Source: Streptomyces sp. NBC_01116
Lineage (GTDB): Bacteria > Actinomycetota > Actinomycetes > Streptomycetales > Streptomycetaceae
DNA length: 64,000 nucleotides
Direction of reading: 5' to 3'
Assembly (NCBI RefSeq): GCF_041435495.1
Contig: NZ_CP108644.1
Span: forward strand, 868,001-932,000
Under the pieces are notes generated by a model, which had not been told where the DNA came from, searched no databases, and saw nothing but the letters and a program-made list of their open reading frames with translations. Positions within the stretch are counted from its first letter, which is position 1; each line of letters begins with the position of its first letter. Positions 34,075 through 43,348 of this stretch are shown here, in pieces. A program made the translations under genes and the position numbers.

Positions 34075-34100
34075 GCCCGGCGGGCCCCTCCCCGCCGGGC
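34075..34100. terminator. Hairpin terminator after the importer operon
   Basis: GCCCGGCGGG (34075-34084) pairs with CCCGCCGGGC (34091-34100) across a 6-nt loop, between the convergent stops at 34070 and 34102. Confidence 0.8.
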
Positions 34101-34101
34101 A

Positions 34102-34665
34102 TCACCTCCGGGGCCCGGCCACCGCGTAGACGGTGGTGCCCGCCGCCAGCAGGGCGCCGGCGGTCCAGGCGGCGGCCCCGGCTTCGGGCGGGGCCAGCAG
34201 CCAGCCGGCGACCCCGCCCGGGTCGGGCGGTGCGAAGAAGGTGACGGCCGGCCAGCCGACGACCGGCGCCCAGGCGTGCTCCGCACCGAACACGACGGCC
34301 CCGAGCGCCGCGAGACCGGTGAGCCCGGCGGCGTCGCGGGCCAGGAAGGCCGCCGTCACCGGGTCCCGCCCCGCCGCCTGCGCCGCCAGGAGCACGAGGG
34401 CGACGGCGGCGGCGATCAGCAGGACGTGCGCCGCCCGGAGCGGGGCCCAGCGGATCGCCGCCGTCCGGTCCAGCGCCGCGTCCTGGCCGCCGAGCCCGGG
34501 GGCCGCCGCGGCGACGGCGACCGCCACGGCCAGGACGCCGAGCCGGGGATCGGCGGCGCCGTCGGCCGCCGCGGCCGCCCCGAGCAGCGCCGCCGAGGCG
34601 AGGAGCGCTCCGGCCGCGGCCGGGGCCCGGCGCGACCGCGCGTACAACAGGGGACCGCTCGTCAC
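34102..34665 (-). CDS. Small membrane protein, last gene of the ECF operon
   Basis: 187 residues from GTG 34665. About five Ala/Leu-rich hydrophobic segments (AAAGALLASAALLGAAAAA, LGVLAVAVAVAAAAPGL, LIAAAVALVLLAA). The C-terminus has a WAPVVGWPAVTFFAP loop. Its start overlaps the stop of the preceding gene (GTGA). It probably forms part of the ABC exporter membrane unit. No domain is recognised. Confidence 0.7.
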   Translation of the reverse strand: MTSGPLLYARSRRAPAAAGALLASAALLGAAAAADGAADPRLGVLAVAVAVAAAAPGLGGQDAALDRTAAIRWAPLRAAHVLLIAAAVALVLLAAQAAGRDPVTAAFLARDAAGLTGLAALGAVVFGAEHAWAPVVGWPAVTFFAPPDPGGVAGWLLAPPEAGAAAWTAGALLAAGTTVYAVAGPRR

Positions 34666-36040
34666 CGCGCTCCCCCGGCCAGCTCGTCGGCCCAGGTGAA
34701 CGCGCAGCCGAGGGCGGCCTCGCGCACCTCGGCGACCCGGCTCCGCCGCTGGTCCGGGGAGAGCGCCGTGAACCGCTTCCACGCCTTCCCCGTCGAGGCC
34801 CGGTAGGCCTCGCGGTCGTACACATCGGCCTCGATGGGCCGGAACGTACCGAGCGCCCAGCTCGCCAGCACGCTCTGCACGACCAGCACCTCGTCGCCGC
34901 CGAACTCCCGGGAGGTGATGGCCCGGCAACTCGGCGCGAGACCCTCGCCGACGAGGCGGCGCACCAGCTGATCACCCTTCGCCGTGCCGATCTGCGGGTC
35001 CTCGAAGTTCACGAGCACCGCTGCCGGGGCGAGCCGCCGCTCCTCGCCCACGGCCCGGAGCGCGGTCTCCTCCCGCACCTGCCGGGGGGCCGCGTCGCCG
35101 AGCGCTGTGTCCAGGACGCCCAGGGCCCGGTTCGCGGAGGGCGCGAGGGCGTCGAGCCGGTGGCGGTGCGCCTCCGTGACGCAGACCTGCCCCTCGCACA
35201 CCGGGGCGGCCGCGGCCGGGTCGATACGGTAGCCGCCGCGCGCGTCGCCGGGCAGCACCAGCAGCGCCAGGGCGGCTCCGGCGAGCACGGGCGCCACGGC
35301 GACCGGGCGGCCCCGCCGACGGGTGGCGCTCAGCAGCGCGAAGCCGGTGGCCAGGAGACCGAGCAGCCACAGGGTCTGGCCCAGGTGCACGGCTCCGGTG
35401 AGGGTCAGCAGCACCTGGCGCGGCTCGGCGACCGCCGGGGACAGCTGCGAGAGCAGCTGGGATCCGACGCGGACGGTGGGCAGTTCGCTGTCGGTCTGCT
35501 GCATGAGGAGCACGGTCGCGGCGAGGAACAGGACCGCCACGGCCGGCGGGGTCAGCGGCGAGGGCAGGGCCCGTGCCACGCCCATGCCGAAGACCGCGGC
35601 CGCCACCAGGGCCAGCAGCGCGACGGCCGAGATGGGCAGCCAGCCCAGGTGGGTGTACGTGGTCGGGCCGAGCGCCACCTGGACGCCGCCCCACACCAGC
35701 AGCGCCCCGAACCCGGCGACCAGCGCCAGGGCGACCGCGGCGGCCGGGGTCGCCGCGCGCTGCCATCCGGGCCGGGGGGTGGCGGCCAGTAGTTCCGGCA
35801 TCCGGGAGCGGTGGTCCCGCAGCCCGTAGAGGGCCCCGATCCCGGCGACCAGGGGCCACAGGTAGGCGAGCAGCCCCCGGGTCCACAGGGCCAGGGAGGT
35901 CCACTGCCCGGTCCAGTCGACCGAGGTGCCCCACCAGCTCCCGTCGATGCCGTAGAGGAACGCGAACCCGCCGGCCAGGACGGTGAGGCCGGCCAGGGGG
36001 GCGGCGGAGCGAAGGAGTTCGGTGCGCAGGACGCGGAGGT

Positions 36041-36044
<4 letters not shown>
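34662..36044 (-). CDS. ABC exporter membrane subunit with soluble C-domain
   Basis: 460 residues. The N-terminal half has about seven membrane helices (TVLAGGFAFLYGIDGSWWG, LLAYLWPLVAGIGALYGL, LALVAGFGALLVWGGVQVAL, LLALVAAAVFGMGVARAL). The C-terminal half (about 290-460) is soluble, with four Cys (PVCEGQVCV, APSCRAI, ALGCAF). It follows an ABC ATPase gene with an ATG that lies at the ATPase stop, so it is the permease-type partner of an ABC-2-like exporter. The Cys-rich soluble part is unusual for such a permease. Confidence 0.75.
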
Positions 36045-36888
<844 letters not shown>

Positions 36889-36892
<4 letters not shown>

Positions 36893-37692
36893 CGCGGGCT
36901 CTTGGGGGTGGTGTAGGCGCCGCGGCGGGCCAGCACGACGCCGGCCGCCGCGGCGAGCGTCAGGGCCCAGAGCGGAAGGTGTTCGGGCCGGAGGAGGAAG
37001 ATCCGGCCCACGGCCGCGGCCGGAACGAGGACCGCGGCGGTCCACAGCGCGCCGAGGGCGGCGGTGGCGCGGCCGACGCCGATGACGCTCCCGAGCGCCA
37101 GGGCCGTCGCGGTGAGGGCGAGGGAGGGCAGCAGCCACTGCGCGAGGGCGACGCCCGTCAGGAGTCCGGCGACCAGGTGCACCGGCAGGACGACGGCGAG
37201 CACGGCGAGGGTGCGCCGCAGCAGCAGGGACAGCCCGGCACGCGGGGTGACGGCGGTCAGTTCGAACGCCGGGTCGAGCCCGCGCGACCAGGCCGCGGCG
37301 ACCCCGGCGAGCGGCAGGGCCGGCGCCAGCAGCAGGACGGTCGGTGCGCCCCGCGTCCAGCCCGCTGTGCGGTCCAGCAGCACCGCGACGACGCTCACGC
37401 CGATGACCATGGCCAGCCAGGGGCCCATGACCGGGGTGGCCCAGGCCGTGGGGCGGCGGCGACGGCGCGGGGCGGGCGTGGATCGGTCCAGGGCCGGTTC
37501 CAGGCCGTCGCGGACGGCGGTCAGCAGGGCGGTGACGGCGGGTACACCGGCCGCGGCGCGGGCCAGCCGGCCGCGGCAGCCGGCGCACTGTTCCATATGG
37601 GCCTCCACGGCCCACAGTTCGTCGGCGGGCAGGTCGGTGTCCCCGCGCGCGTAGCGGTCGACCAGTCGGTCCGACGGGTGCTCGACGCTCAT
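36889..37692 (-). CDS. Zinc-finger anti-sigma factor with multi-helix membrane domain
   Basis: 267 residues. N-terminal zf-HC2 domain: HPSDRLVDRYARGDTDLPAD, then HMEQCAGCRGRL, the H-x3-C-x2-C zinc site of ZAS anti-sigma factors. The rest has about six membrane helices (GPWLAMVIGVSVVAVLLDR, PTVLLLAPALPLAGVAAAW, LPLWALTLAAAAGVVLA), unlike ordinary single-pass anti-sigmas. It should hold the adjacent ECF sigma at the membrane. AAGGGC precedes the ATG, which overlaps the sigma stop. It may also be a structural part of the exporter. Confidence 0.82.
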
Positions 37693-38249
37693 GCCAGTGC
37701 CCTTCTCATGGCGATACGGGCCCGGCGGGCCCGGGTCTTGACGGTGCCTTCGGGGAGGTCGAGCAGGACCGAGGTCTCCCGGACCGAGAGCCCGTCGAGC
37801 ACCAGGGCCTGGAGCACCTGCCGCAGCTCCGGGGCGAGGGTCCGCAGGGCGTCCCCGACCTCTCCGCCGACGGCGGCGGCCAGCACCTCGTCCTCGGCGG
37901 CCGGGGCGGTGACGCGTCCGGCGGCGGCGACGGGCGGTTCGGCGTGGTGGGCGCGGCGGCGGAAGGCGTCGACCAGGCGGCGGGCCGCGATGGTCCAGAG
38001 CCACCCGGCGGCGCTCCCGCCGACGGCGCTGCCGACGAACGCGCCGGCGGCACGCCACACGGCGAGATAGGTCTCCTGCATGACCTCGGCGACGATCTGC
38101 TCGTCGGCGCACCGGCGTCGCAGCCGTACCGCCAGCCAGGGCGAGGTGCGCCGGTACAGCTCGTCGAACGCGGCGCGGTCTCCGTCGGCGACCAGGCGGA
38201 GGAGTTGCTCCTCGGCCGGCTCCGTGGGCCGCTTCTTTCGTAGTCTCAC
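37689..38249 (-). CDS. ECF-type RNA polymerase sigma factor
   Basis: 186 residues. Region 2 is AAFDELYRRTSPWLAVRLRR, then EVMQETYLAVWRAAG and GWLWTIAARRLVDAFRRR. Region 4 is LRTLAPELRQVLQALVLDGL with helix-turn-helix VRETSVLLDLPEGTVKTRAR. It is followed by a zf-HC2 anti-sigma gene and three exporter genes, all joined by 4-nt overlaps, so the operon likely responds to envelope or peptide stress. No strong ribosome site or ECF promoter could be fixed. Confidence 0.92.
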   Translation of the reverse strand: MRLRKKRPTEPAEEQLLRLVADGDRAAFDELYRRTSPWLAVRLRRRCADEQIVAEVMQETYLAVWRAAGAFVGSAVGGSAAGWLWTIAARRLVDAFRRRAHHAEPPVAAAGRVTAPAAEDEVLAAAVGGEVGDALRTLAPELRQVLQALVLDGLSVRETSVLLDLPEGTVKTRARRARIAMRRALA

Positions 38250-38325
38250 ACCGGCCAGACGCGGGGCGGGGCCCGCGGGTTCTCATCCGGGAGTGGCCTG
38301 CGTCACACCCGGTGCCGGGACGGGG

Positions 38326-39252
38326 CTACCGCCCGAGCAGCGCGGCGACGGTGATCAGCACCGGGACCGAGAGCACGGTGGACAGCAGGATCGACTCCCT
38401 GGCGAACCGCTCGGCGACCCCGTAGTGCGAGGCGTACGTGAAGAGGTTCTGGGCGGCCGGGAGAGCCGCGATCACGACGACGGCCAGCAGCGCCTCGCCC
38501 CGCAGCCCGAACGGCCCCGCGCCGACGGCCCAGGCGACGACCGGCTGGGCGACCGTCTTCAGCAGGGCGGACAGGTACAGCGCGACCCGGTCCTCGCCCC
38601 GGCCCGGACGCTCGCCGCCGTACAGGGATATCCCGAAGGCGAGGAGGACCGCGGGGACCGACATGTTGCCGATGAGGACGAGCGGCTCCAGCAGAGGTCC
38701 GGGCAGGGTCCGGCCGGACGCGGCCACGGCGACGCCGGCCAGCGATCCGATCGCCATCGGGTTGCGCAGCGGGGTGGTCAGCCGCCGGAGCACCGACACC
38801 GGCTCCCCGGGGCGGCCGAGGTCGAGGACGGTCAGGGCCAGCGGGGTCACCACGATCTGCTGGAGGAGCAGCACCGGGGCGACGAGCGAGGCGTCCCCGA
38901 GGACGTAGACGGCGATCGGGATACCCAGATTCCCGGCGTTGACGTAACTGGAGCACAGGGCGCCGATGGTGACCCGCCCGGCGTCCCAGCGCAGGAACAG
39001 CCCGGCCACCACGGCGAAGACTCCGGCCGCGGCGGCCGTGGCCGTCGCCGTGACCAGCAGGCGCGTCGACAGGAGGGCGGACAGGTCGGCGCCCGCGAGC
39101 ATGGTGAAGAGCAGGGCCGGGGTCGCCACGTTGAAGGCCAGCCGGGTCAGCACGGTGCGGCCGTCCTGTCCCAGATAGCCGCGGCAGCCTATGACGTACC
39201 CGACGGCGATGACAGTGGCGATCACCGTGAAGCCGGTGAGGACTCCCTGCAT
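38326..39252 (-). CDS. AEC-family transporter
   Basis: 308 residues with about 10 membrane helices: VLTGFTVIATVIAVGYVIGC at the start, FNVATPALLFTMLAGADLSA and SSYVNAGNLGIPIAVYVLGD (the conserved Asn-Gly bend), then NPMAIGSLAGVAVAASGRTL in the middle. This is the auxin-efflux-carrier/malonate-transporter superfamily, which moves organic anions. It follows nanE on the same strand by 165 bp, so it may belong to the nan operon, but the gap leaves that open. GAGGA precedes the ATG. Confidence 0.88.
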   Translation of the reverse strand: MQGVLTGFTVIATVIAVGYVIGCRGYLGQDGRTVLTRLAFNVATPALLFTMLAGADLSALLSTRLLVTATATAAAAGVFAVVAGLFLRWDAGRVTIGALCSSYVNAGNLGIPIAVYVLGDASLVAPVLLLQQIVVTPLALTVLDLGRPGEPVSVLRRLTTPLRNPMAIGSLAGVAVAASGRTLPGPLLEPLVLIGNMSVPAVLLAFGISLYGGERPGRGEDRVALYLSALLKTVAQPVVAWAVGAGPFGLRGEALLAVVVIAALPAAQNLFTYASHYGVAERFARESILLSTVLSVPVLITVAALLGR

Positions 39253-39417
39253 GTCTTCCTCGCGGGTGGATCAGGTGCGGCCGGCGACACCCGGCCAGGT
39301 GCGGTGGGCGGGCCCGCCGGGTGGAACACCCTGGTCAGGTGCCGGACAGCGTCTCAGACCGGTGGTCGCGCTCCCGAGGCGGGGTGGGGCGCGACCGGCG
39401 AGCCGTCGCCTGCCGGC

Positions 39418-40131
39418 TCAGCCCCGGGCGGCTTCGCCCGCGCCGCCACCGGGTCCGTGTGCCAGCGCGGCGGCGAAGCGGGCGGTCAGGGCGGTGGGCG
39501 CGGTGATGGCGGTGCCGACCACAACGCTGTGGGCGCCCAGGGCGAGCGCCTCGGCGGCCTCCTCGGGGGTGTTGACACGCCCTTCGGCGACGACGGGTAC
39601 GGAGATCGCGGCCGACAGGGAGGCGACGAGGTCGAGATCCGGGCCGGTCCGCTTCACGGTCCCCGGCACGTAGCCGGACAGGGTGGTGGAGACGAAGTCC
39701 GCCCCCTGTCCGGCGGCGGCGATCCCCTCGGCGAGGGTGGCGACGTCGGCCATGACGAGGGCGCCCGCTCCGTGCACGGCGGCGACGAGCTCGGCGAAGG
39801 TGGAGCCGTCCGGGCGCGGCCGGTCGGTGGCGTCGGCGGCGACCACGGCGGCGCCCGACGCGGCGACGGCCAGGGCGTGGTGGACGGTCGGGGTGATGTA
39901 CACCCCGGTGTCGCCGTCCTTCCACAGGCCGATGACCGGCAGGTCGACCGCCGCCACGATCGCGGCGACGACCTCCGGTTCGTTGGCGCGGATCGCGGCC
40001 CCGCCGCCGGCGGCCGCCGAGAGCGCGAGGCGGACGAGGGTGGCGGTCTCCCGCATCGGGTCCCCGGGGGGCGCCTGGCAGGAGACGATCAGCCGGCCCC
40101 GGAGTGCGGCGGCGAGATCCTGTGCGTTCAT
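39418..40131 (-). CDS. nanE: N-acetylmannosamine-6-phosphate 2-epimerase
   Basis: 237 residues, a TIM barrel. IGLWKDGDTGVYITPTV carries the catalytic Lys of NanE, VVAEGRVNTPEEAAEALALG the catalytic Glu, and VVVGTAITAPT the phosphate loop. It converts ManNAc-6-P to GlcNAc-6-P in sialic-acid catabolism. It overlaps the kinase gene upstream (ATG 40131 against the stop at 40128). The promoter lies upstream of the nanA remnant, with the GntR-type palindrome. Confidence 0.93.
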   Translation of the reverse strand: MNAQDLAAALRGRLIVSCQAPPGDPMRETATLVRLALSAAAGGGAAIRANEPEVVAAIVAAVDLPVIGLWKDGDTGVYITPTVHHALAVAASGAAVVAADATDRPRPDGSTFAELVAAVHGAGALVMADVATLAEGIAAAGQGADFVSTTLSGYVPGTVKRTGPDLDLVASLSAAISVPVVAEGRVNTPEEAAEALALGAHSVVVGTAITAPTALTARFAAALAHGPGGGAGEAARG

Positions 40132-41102
40132 CGGTGAGCTCCCGGACGGTGGAGGGGAAGGGTGGCGGTCAGGGCCGCCGCGCCGCGTACGGCGGCGTCC
40201 CCGCCGTGCAGCGGGGGTTCGGGGAGGAGTCCCCGCAGGGGCGGCATCAGTTCGGCGGCGAAGGCCGTGGCGAGCGCGTCGCGGTACAGCGCGCCGATCC
40301 GGGGGACCCCGCCGCCGACGACGACCCGGTCGGGGCCGAGGGCGTTGGCCAGGCCGCCGAGGGCCCGGCCGGCCGCCGTCGCCCCGGTGGTGATGGCCCG
40401 TACGGCCGCCTGCTCGCCTCCGGCGGCCCGGGCGGCGACCGTTTCGAGCCGGTCCGGCCGGGTGCCGGTGAGCCGTGCGTAGTGGGCGGCGATGCCCGGA
40501 CCGGAGGCGATGACCTCCAGGTGTCCGGTGGCGCCGCAGGTGCAGGGCAGTCCGGCCGCCTCGGCGCTGGGCAGATGGCCGAGGTGGCCGGCGATTCCGG
40601 CGGCGCCGTGCAGCATCCGCCCGTCGACGGCGAGCGCGCCGCCCACCCCGGTGCCGACGGCCGCGTACAGCAGCGAACCGTGGCCGCCGGCCAGTGCGGC
40701 GAGCTCGGGTCCCGCCGTGGCGCGCACGTCGTTGTCGCAGGCCACCGGCAGGCCCGTACGGTCCGCGAGACCGGCGCCGAGGGCGGTGCCGGCCCAGCCC
40801 CGGATGGAGTCGGTGGCGCTGGTGACCATACCGCTGCGGGGGTCGACGACCCCGGCGGCGGCGATGCCCACCAGGGAGGCCAGGCCGTCGGGATCGGCCT
40901 CGGCCGCCGCCGCGGCGAGCGCGTCCAGCACGGCGGCGGCGCCTTCCCGGGCGGGGGTGGCCCGGGTGTGCCGTGCCAGCACCGCGCCGTCGGGGGCGAA
41001 GAGGGCCGCCGCGATCTTCGTGCCCCCGAGATCGAGGCCGATGACCACGGCTCCGGTCGTCGGCCCGGTCGTCGCCCGCGCGGTCGTCGTCCGCCCGGTC
41101 AT
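40128..41102 (-). CDS. nanK: ROK-family N-acetylmannosamine kinase
   Basis: 324 residues. ATP motif: IGLDLGGTKIAAALF. Sugar-binding: ACDNDVRATAGPE and LLYAAVGTGVGGAL. The zinc-type ROK motif reads GLPCTCGATGHLEVIASG, in which the second structural Cys (usually GCLE) is His. The order nanK-nanE and the overlapping ATGA starts support phosphorylation of ManNAc. It overlaps the nanA remnant upstream. A glucose kinase is unlikely because of the neighbour nanE. Confidence 0.88.
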   Translation of the reverse strand: MTGRTTTARATTGPTTGAVVIGLDLGGTKIAAALFAPDGAVLARHTRATPAREGAAAVLDALAAAAAEADPDGLASLVGIAAAGVVDPRSGMVTSATDSIRGWAGTALGAGLADRTGLPVACDNDVRATAGPELAALAGGHGSLLYAAVGTGVGGALAVDGRMLHGAAGIAGHLGHLPSAEAAGLPCTCGATGHLEVIASGPGIAAHYARLTGTRPDRLETVAARAAGGEQAAVRAITTGATAAGRALGGLANALGPDRVVVGGGVPRIGALYRDALATAFAAELMPPLRGLLPEPPLHGGDAAVRGAAALTATLPLHRPGAHR

Positions 41103-41302
41103 CGGACCGGCGGCAGGCCGGCGCCGCGCAGCCGCTCCGCGACGGAGGCGACGGACGCCTCGGACAGCGGGATCTGCGGGAAGGCGGTGGCGCCCCGGTC
41201 GATGACGCCGAGCATGAGGGAGGCCGTGTCGACCTCGCCCCGGTCGTCGAGCGGGGTGCAGACCGGCGGTACGACGCCGCGCAGCGGTGCGGTCAGGGAC
41301 AT
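41099..41302 (-). pseudogene. In-frame internally deleted nanA/DapA-family gene
   Basis: 67 residues. The first about 29 residues (PLRGVVPPVCTPLDDRGEVD TASL) match the N-terminus of the full-length NanA at 61379 (SGVIPPVVTPLTADGELDRASL). The last about 38 (LMLGVIDRGATAF, SVASVAERLRGAGL) match its extreme C-terminus (LMLRGIIETNV, TASIAACLELAGL). The about 245 residues between, with the catalytic Lys and Tyr, are gone. The frame is kept, so it still translates into the start of nanK (ATGA). It cannot be an aldolase; it may persist as a leader that couples nanK translation. Confidence 0.8.
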
Positions 41303-41682
41303 GATGGAAGAGCTCCAGCTCGCTCGGAACGCCGGTCTTCCGCCTGTCTGCCGGAAGGCGAGGACGGGACCAGGACATGAGACGTAAGATGTCTTACGTC
41401 TCGGCTTACCTTAAGCCGATGCCCCGGCGGCCGGTCAAGAGGCCGCGGCGGCCGGCACCCCCTCGGGAGGACGGTCGCGGCAGGCCTCACCGCGGCGCGG
41501 GACACCGAGGCCGTGCGCCTCTTCGTCCAGCTCCGGGCGGTCCACGCGCGAGCGGTGCCGAGACCCGGCTCACACCGTGGAGAGACGGGGCGACTCACCG
41601 GAGAGCGCGGACCTGGATCACTCCTCTGGCCTATAGGATTCCGGGGAGGCTGCGTGGCCTCCGTGTGAAGAGGATGTGCCCC
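41303..41682. other. Divergent regulatory region
   Basis: 380 bp between the nan operon and the stressosome operon. It holds the palindrome 41379-41402. The left part is the nan promoter region. Towards the right, a CCTATAGGATT sequence about 50 bp before the rsbR start could be a -10 element. No gene is evident here. Confidence 0.6.
41379..41402. promoter_or_regulatory. GntR-type operator A (nan operon)
   Basis: Perfect inverted repeat: GAGACGTAAGA, spacer TG, TCTTACGTCTC (11-bp arms). Its core AGACGTAAGATGTCT recurs upstream of the esterase gene (54721) and in the gntR/satA region (55631). It sits about 77 bp before the nanA-remnant start. Confidence 0.85.
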
Positions 41683-42537
41683 GTGCCTGGTGAGGACGTT
41701 TCAAGTCGTTTGATCGCTCTGTTGTCCGTCCGGGGCGAGGACCTCGGCGCCGAGTGGGCGGACAGGGTGACCGGCTCGCTCGGCGGGCGGGTCAGCCGGG
41801 CGGAGGTTCAGCGTGAGCTGCAGGAGATCTACACCGCTCTGGTGTCGGCTATCGGCAGCGGAAGCCTCGACGGACACAGCGAGGCGTTCGGTGAGGTGCG
41901 GGCGCTGCTCGGCGAGCTTTCGCGCAATCGTGCGCAACAGGGTTTCAGCCCCAGCGAGACCGCGGTCAGCGTGTTCTCCCTGAAAGAGGTGCTGGAGCCG
42001 GCGATATCCGGTGAGGACGGCGATCTGCAGGCGTACCTGAAGTTCTCCAGGCTGCTGGACACCCTGGGTCTGTTCACGGTCGAGACCTACACGCGGGCCC
42101 GTGAGGAGCTGATCTCCGCGCAGGCCGAGCAGTTGCTGGAGCTGTCGACGCCGGTCGTGAAGCTGTGGGACGGCGTGATCGGTGTACCGCTGGTGGGCAC
42201 GCTGGATTCGGCGCGCACGATGGTGGTGATGGAGAAGATGCTGCAGGCGCTCATCGACACGGGTTCCGAGCAGGCGATCATCGACATCACCGGTGTTCCC
42301 GCCGTGGACACGGAGGTCGCCCAGCACCTGCTGAAGACGGTGGTGGCCGCGCGACTGATGGGCGCCGAGTGCACGATCTCCGGCATCCGTCCGCAGATCG
42401 CGCAGACGATCGTGGCTCTGGGGATCGACTTCGGTGACATCGTCACCAAGGCCACACTGGCCGACGCGCTGCGGCACGCGCTGCGCCGCTCGGGTGTCGC
42501 CCTGTCGCGGACGGCCCCGCAGGCCGGTGCGCTGTGA
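41683..42537 (+). CDS. rsbR: RsbR-type stressosome scaffold
   Basis: 284 residues from GTG 41683, with GAAGAGGA upstream; the ATG nine bases earlier sits right against that site. The N-terminal half is the RsbR globin-like sensor (SRLIALLSVRGEDLGAEWAD to about 165). The C-terminal STAS domain (about 168-270) has PVVKLWDGVIGVPLVGTLDS and IIDITGVPAVDT, the two phosphorylatable Thr regions. It forms the stressosome core with RsbS and holds RsbT until stress. Its stop overlaps the rsbS start (GTGA). Confidence 0.93.
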   Translation: MPGEDVSSRLIALLSVRGEDLGAEWADRVTGSLGGRVSRAEVQRELQEIYTALVSAIGSGSLDGHSEAFGEVRALLGELSRNRAQQGFSPSETAVSVFSLKEVLEPAISGEDGDLQAYLKFSRLLDTLGLFTVETYTRAREELISAQAEQLLELSTPVVKLWDGVIGVPLVGTLDSARTMVVMEKMLQALIDTGSEQAIIDITGVPAVDTEVAQHLLKTVVAARLMGAECTISGIRPQIAQTIVALGIDFGDIVTKATLADALRHALRRSGVALSRTAPQAGAL

Positions 42538-42938
42538 CCGAACGGGTTCCGGTCCTGAGGATCGGACAGGTCCTGCTGGTGTCGATCCAGACCGACCTCG
42601 ACGACCAGGCGGTGATGCTGCTGCAGGACGATCTGGCTGCCGCCGTGGTCGACGCGGGCGCGCACGGCGTGGTCATCGATATCACCGCCGTGGAGATCGT
42701 CGACTCCTTCGTCGGCCGGATGCTCGCCACGATCGCGTCGATCTCGCGTCTCCTGGACGCGCAGACGGTCGTGGTGGGGATGCGCCCGGCGGTGGCGATC
42801 ACCCTGGTCGAGCTCGGCCTCTCCCTGGGCGGAGTGAGGACCGCGCTGACTTTGGACAAGGGCCTGCGGGTGCTGGAGCAGGCCCGTGCCACGACCGGTT
42901 TCGAGGGCGCGAGGCCGGATGCCGCGGCCGGCCAGTGA
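42534..42938 (+). CDS. rsbS: RsbS-type STAS stressosome protein
   Basis: 134 residues, a single STAS domain. ITAVEIVDSFVGRMLATIAS holds the Ser that RsbT phosphorylates. IGQVLLVSIQTDLDDQAVM is the RsbS-specific N-terminus. It overlaps both neighbours by 4 nt. Confidence 0.93.
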   Translation: MTERVPVLRIGQVLLVSIQTDLDDQAVMLLQDDLAAAVVDAGAHGVVIDITAVEIVDSFVGRMLATIASISRLLDAQTVVVGMRPAVAITLVELGLSLGGVRTALTLDKGLRVLEQARATTGFEGARPDAAAGQ

Positions 42939-43348
42939 GCGGCGAGCCCCGGGGTCCGGAGGTTCTTCGGATCACGGCGAACGCCGGGGTGGTGCAGGCC
43001 CGTCAGCTGGTACGCACCCTCGCCCAGGAGTGCCGGTTCTCCCTCGTGGAGCAGACGAAGCTGATCACCGCTGCGAGTGAGCTGGCCCGTAACACTCTTG
43101 TGCACGGCGGTGGCGGGACGATGACCGCATCCGTCGTGGAGGAGCGCGGCCGGCGTGGTACGCGCCTGGTCTTCGCCGACGAGGGCCCTGGCATCGCCGA
43201 CGTCGACCTGGCCCTGACCGATGGTTGGACGTCGGGCGGCGGCATGGGTCTGGGGCTGTCCGGGTCCAGACGTCTGGTGGACGACTTCGTCCTGGATACC
43301 CAGCCGGGCCGGGGCACCGTGGTCACCGTCACCAAGTGGGTCCGTTGA
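42935..43348 (+). CDS. rsbT: RsbT-type switch kinase
   Basis: 137 residues. It is a GHKL ATPase with N-box ASELARNTLVHGGGGTM, G1 box FADEGPGI and G2 GGGMGLGLSGSRRLVDDF. It phosphorylates RsbR and RsbS and, once released, activates the RsbU-type phosphatase. The GTG start overlaps the rsbS stop. Confidence 0.93.
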   Translation: MSGEPRGPEVLRITANAGVVQARQLVRTLAQECRFSLVEQTKLITAASELARNTLVHGGGGTMTASVVEERGRRGTRLVFADEGPGIADVDLALTDGWTSGGGMGLGLSGSRRLVDDFVLDTQPGRGTVVTVTKWVR

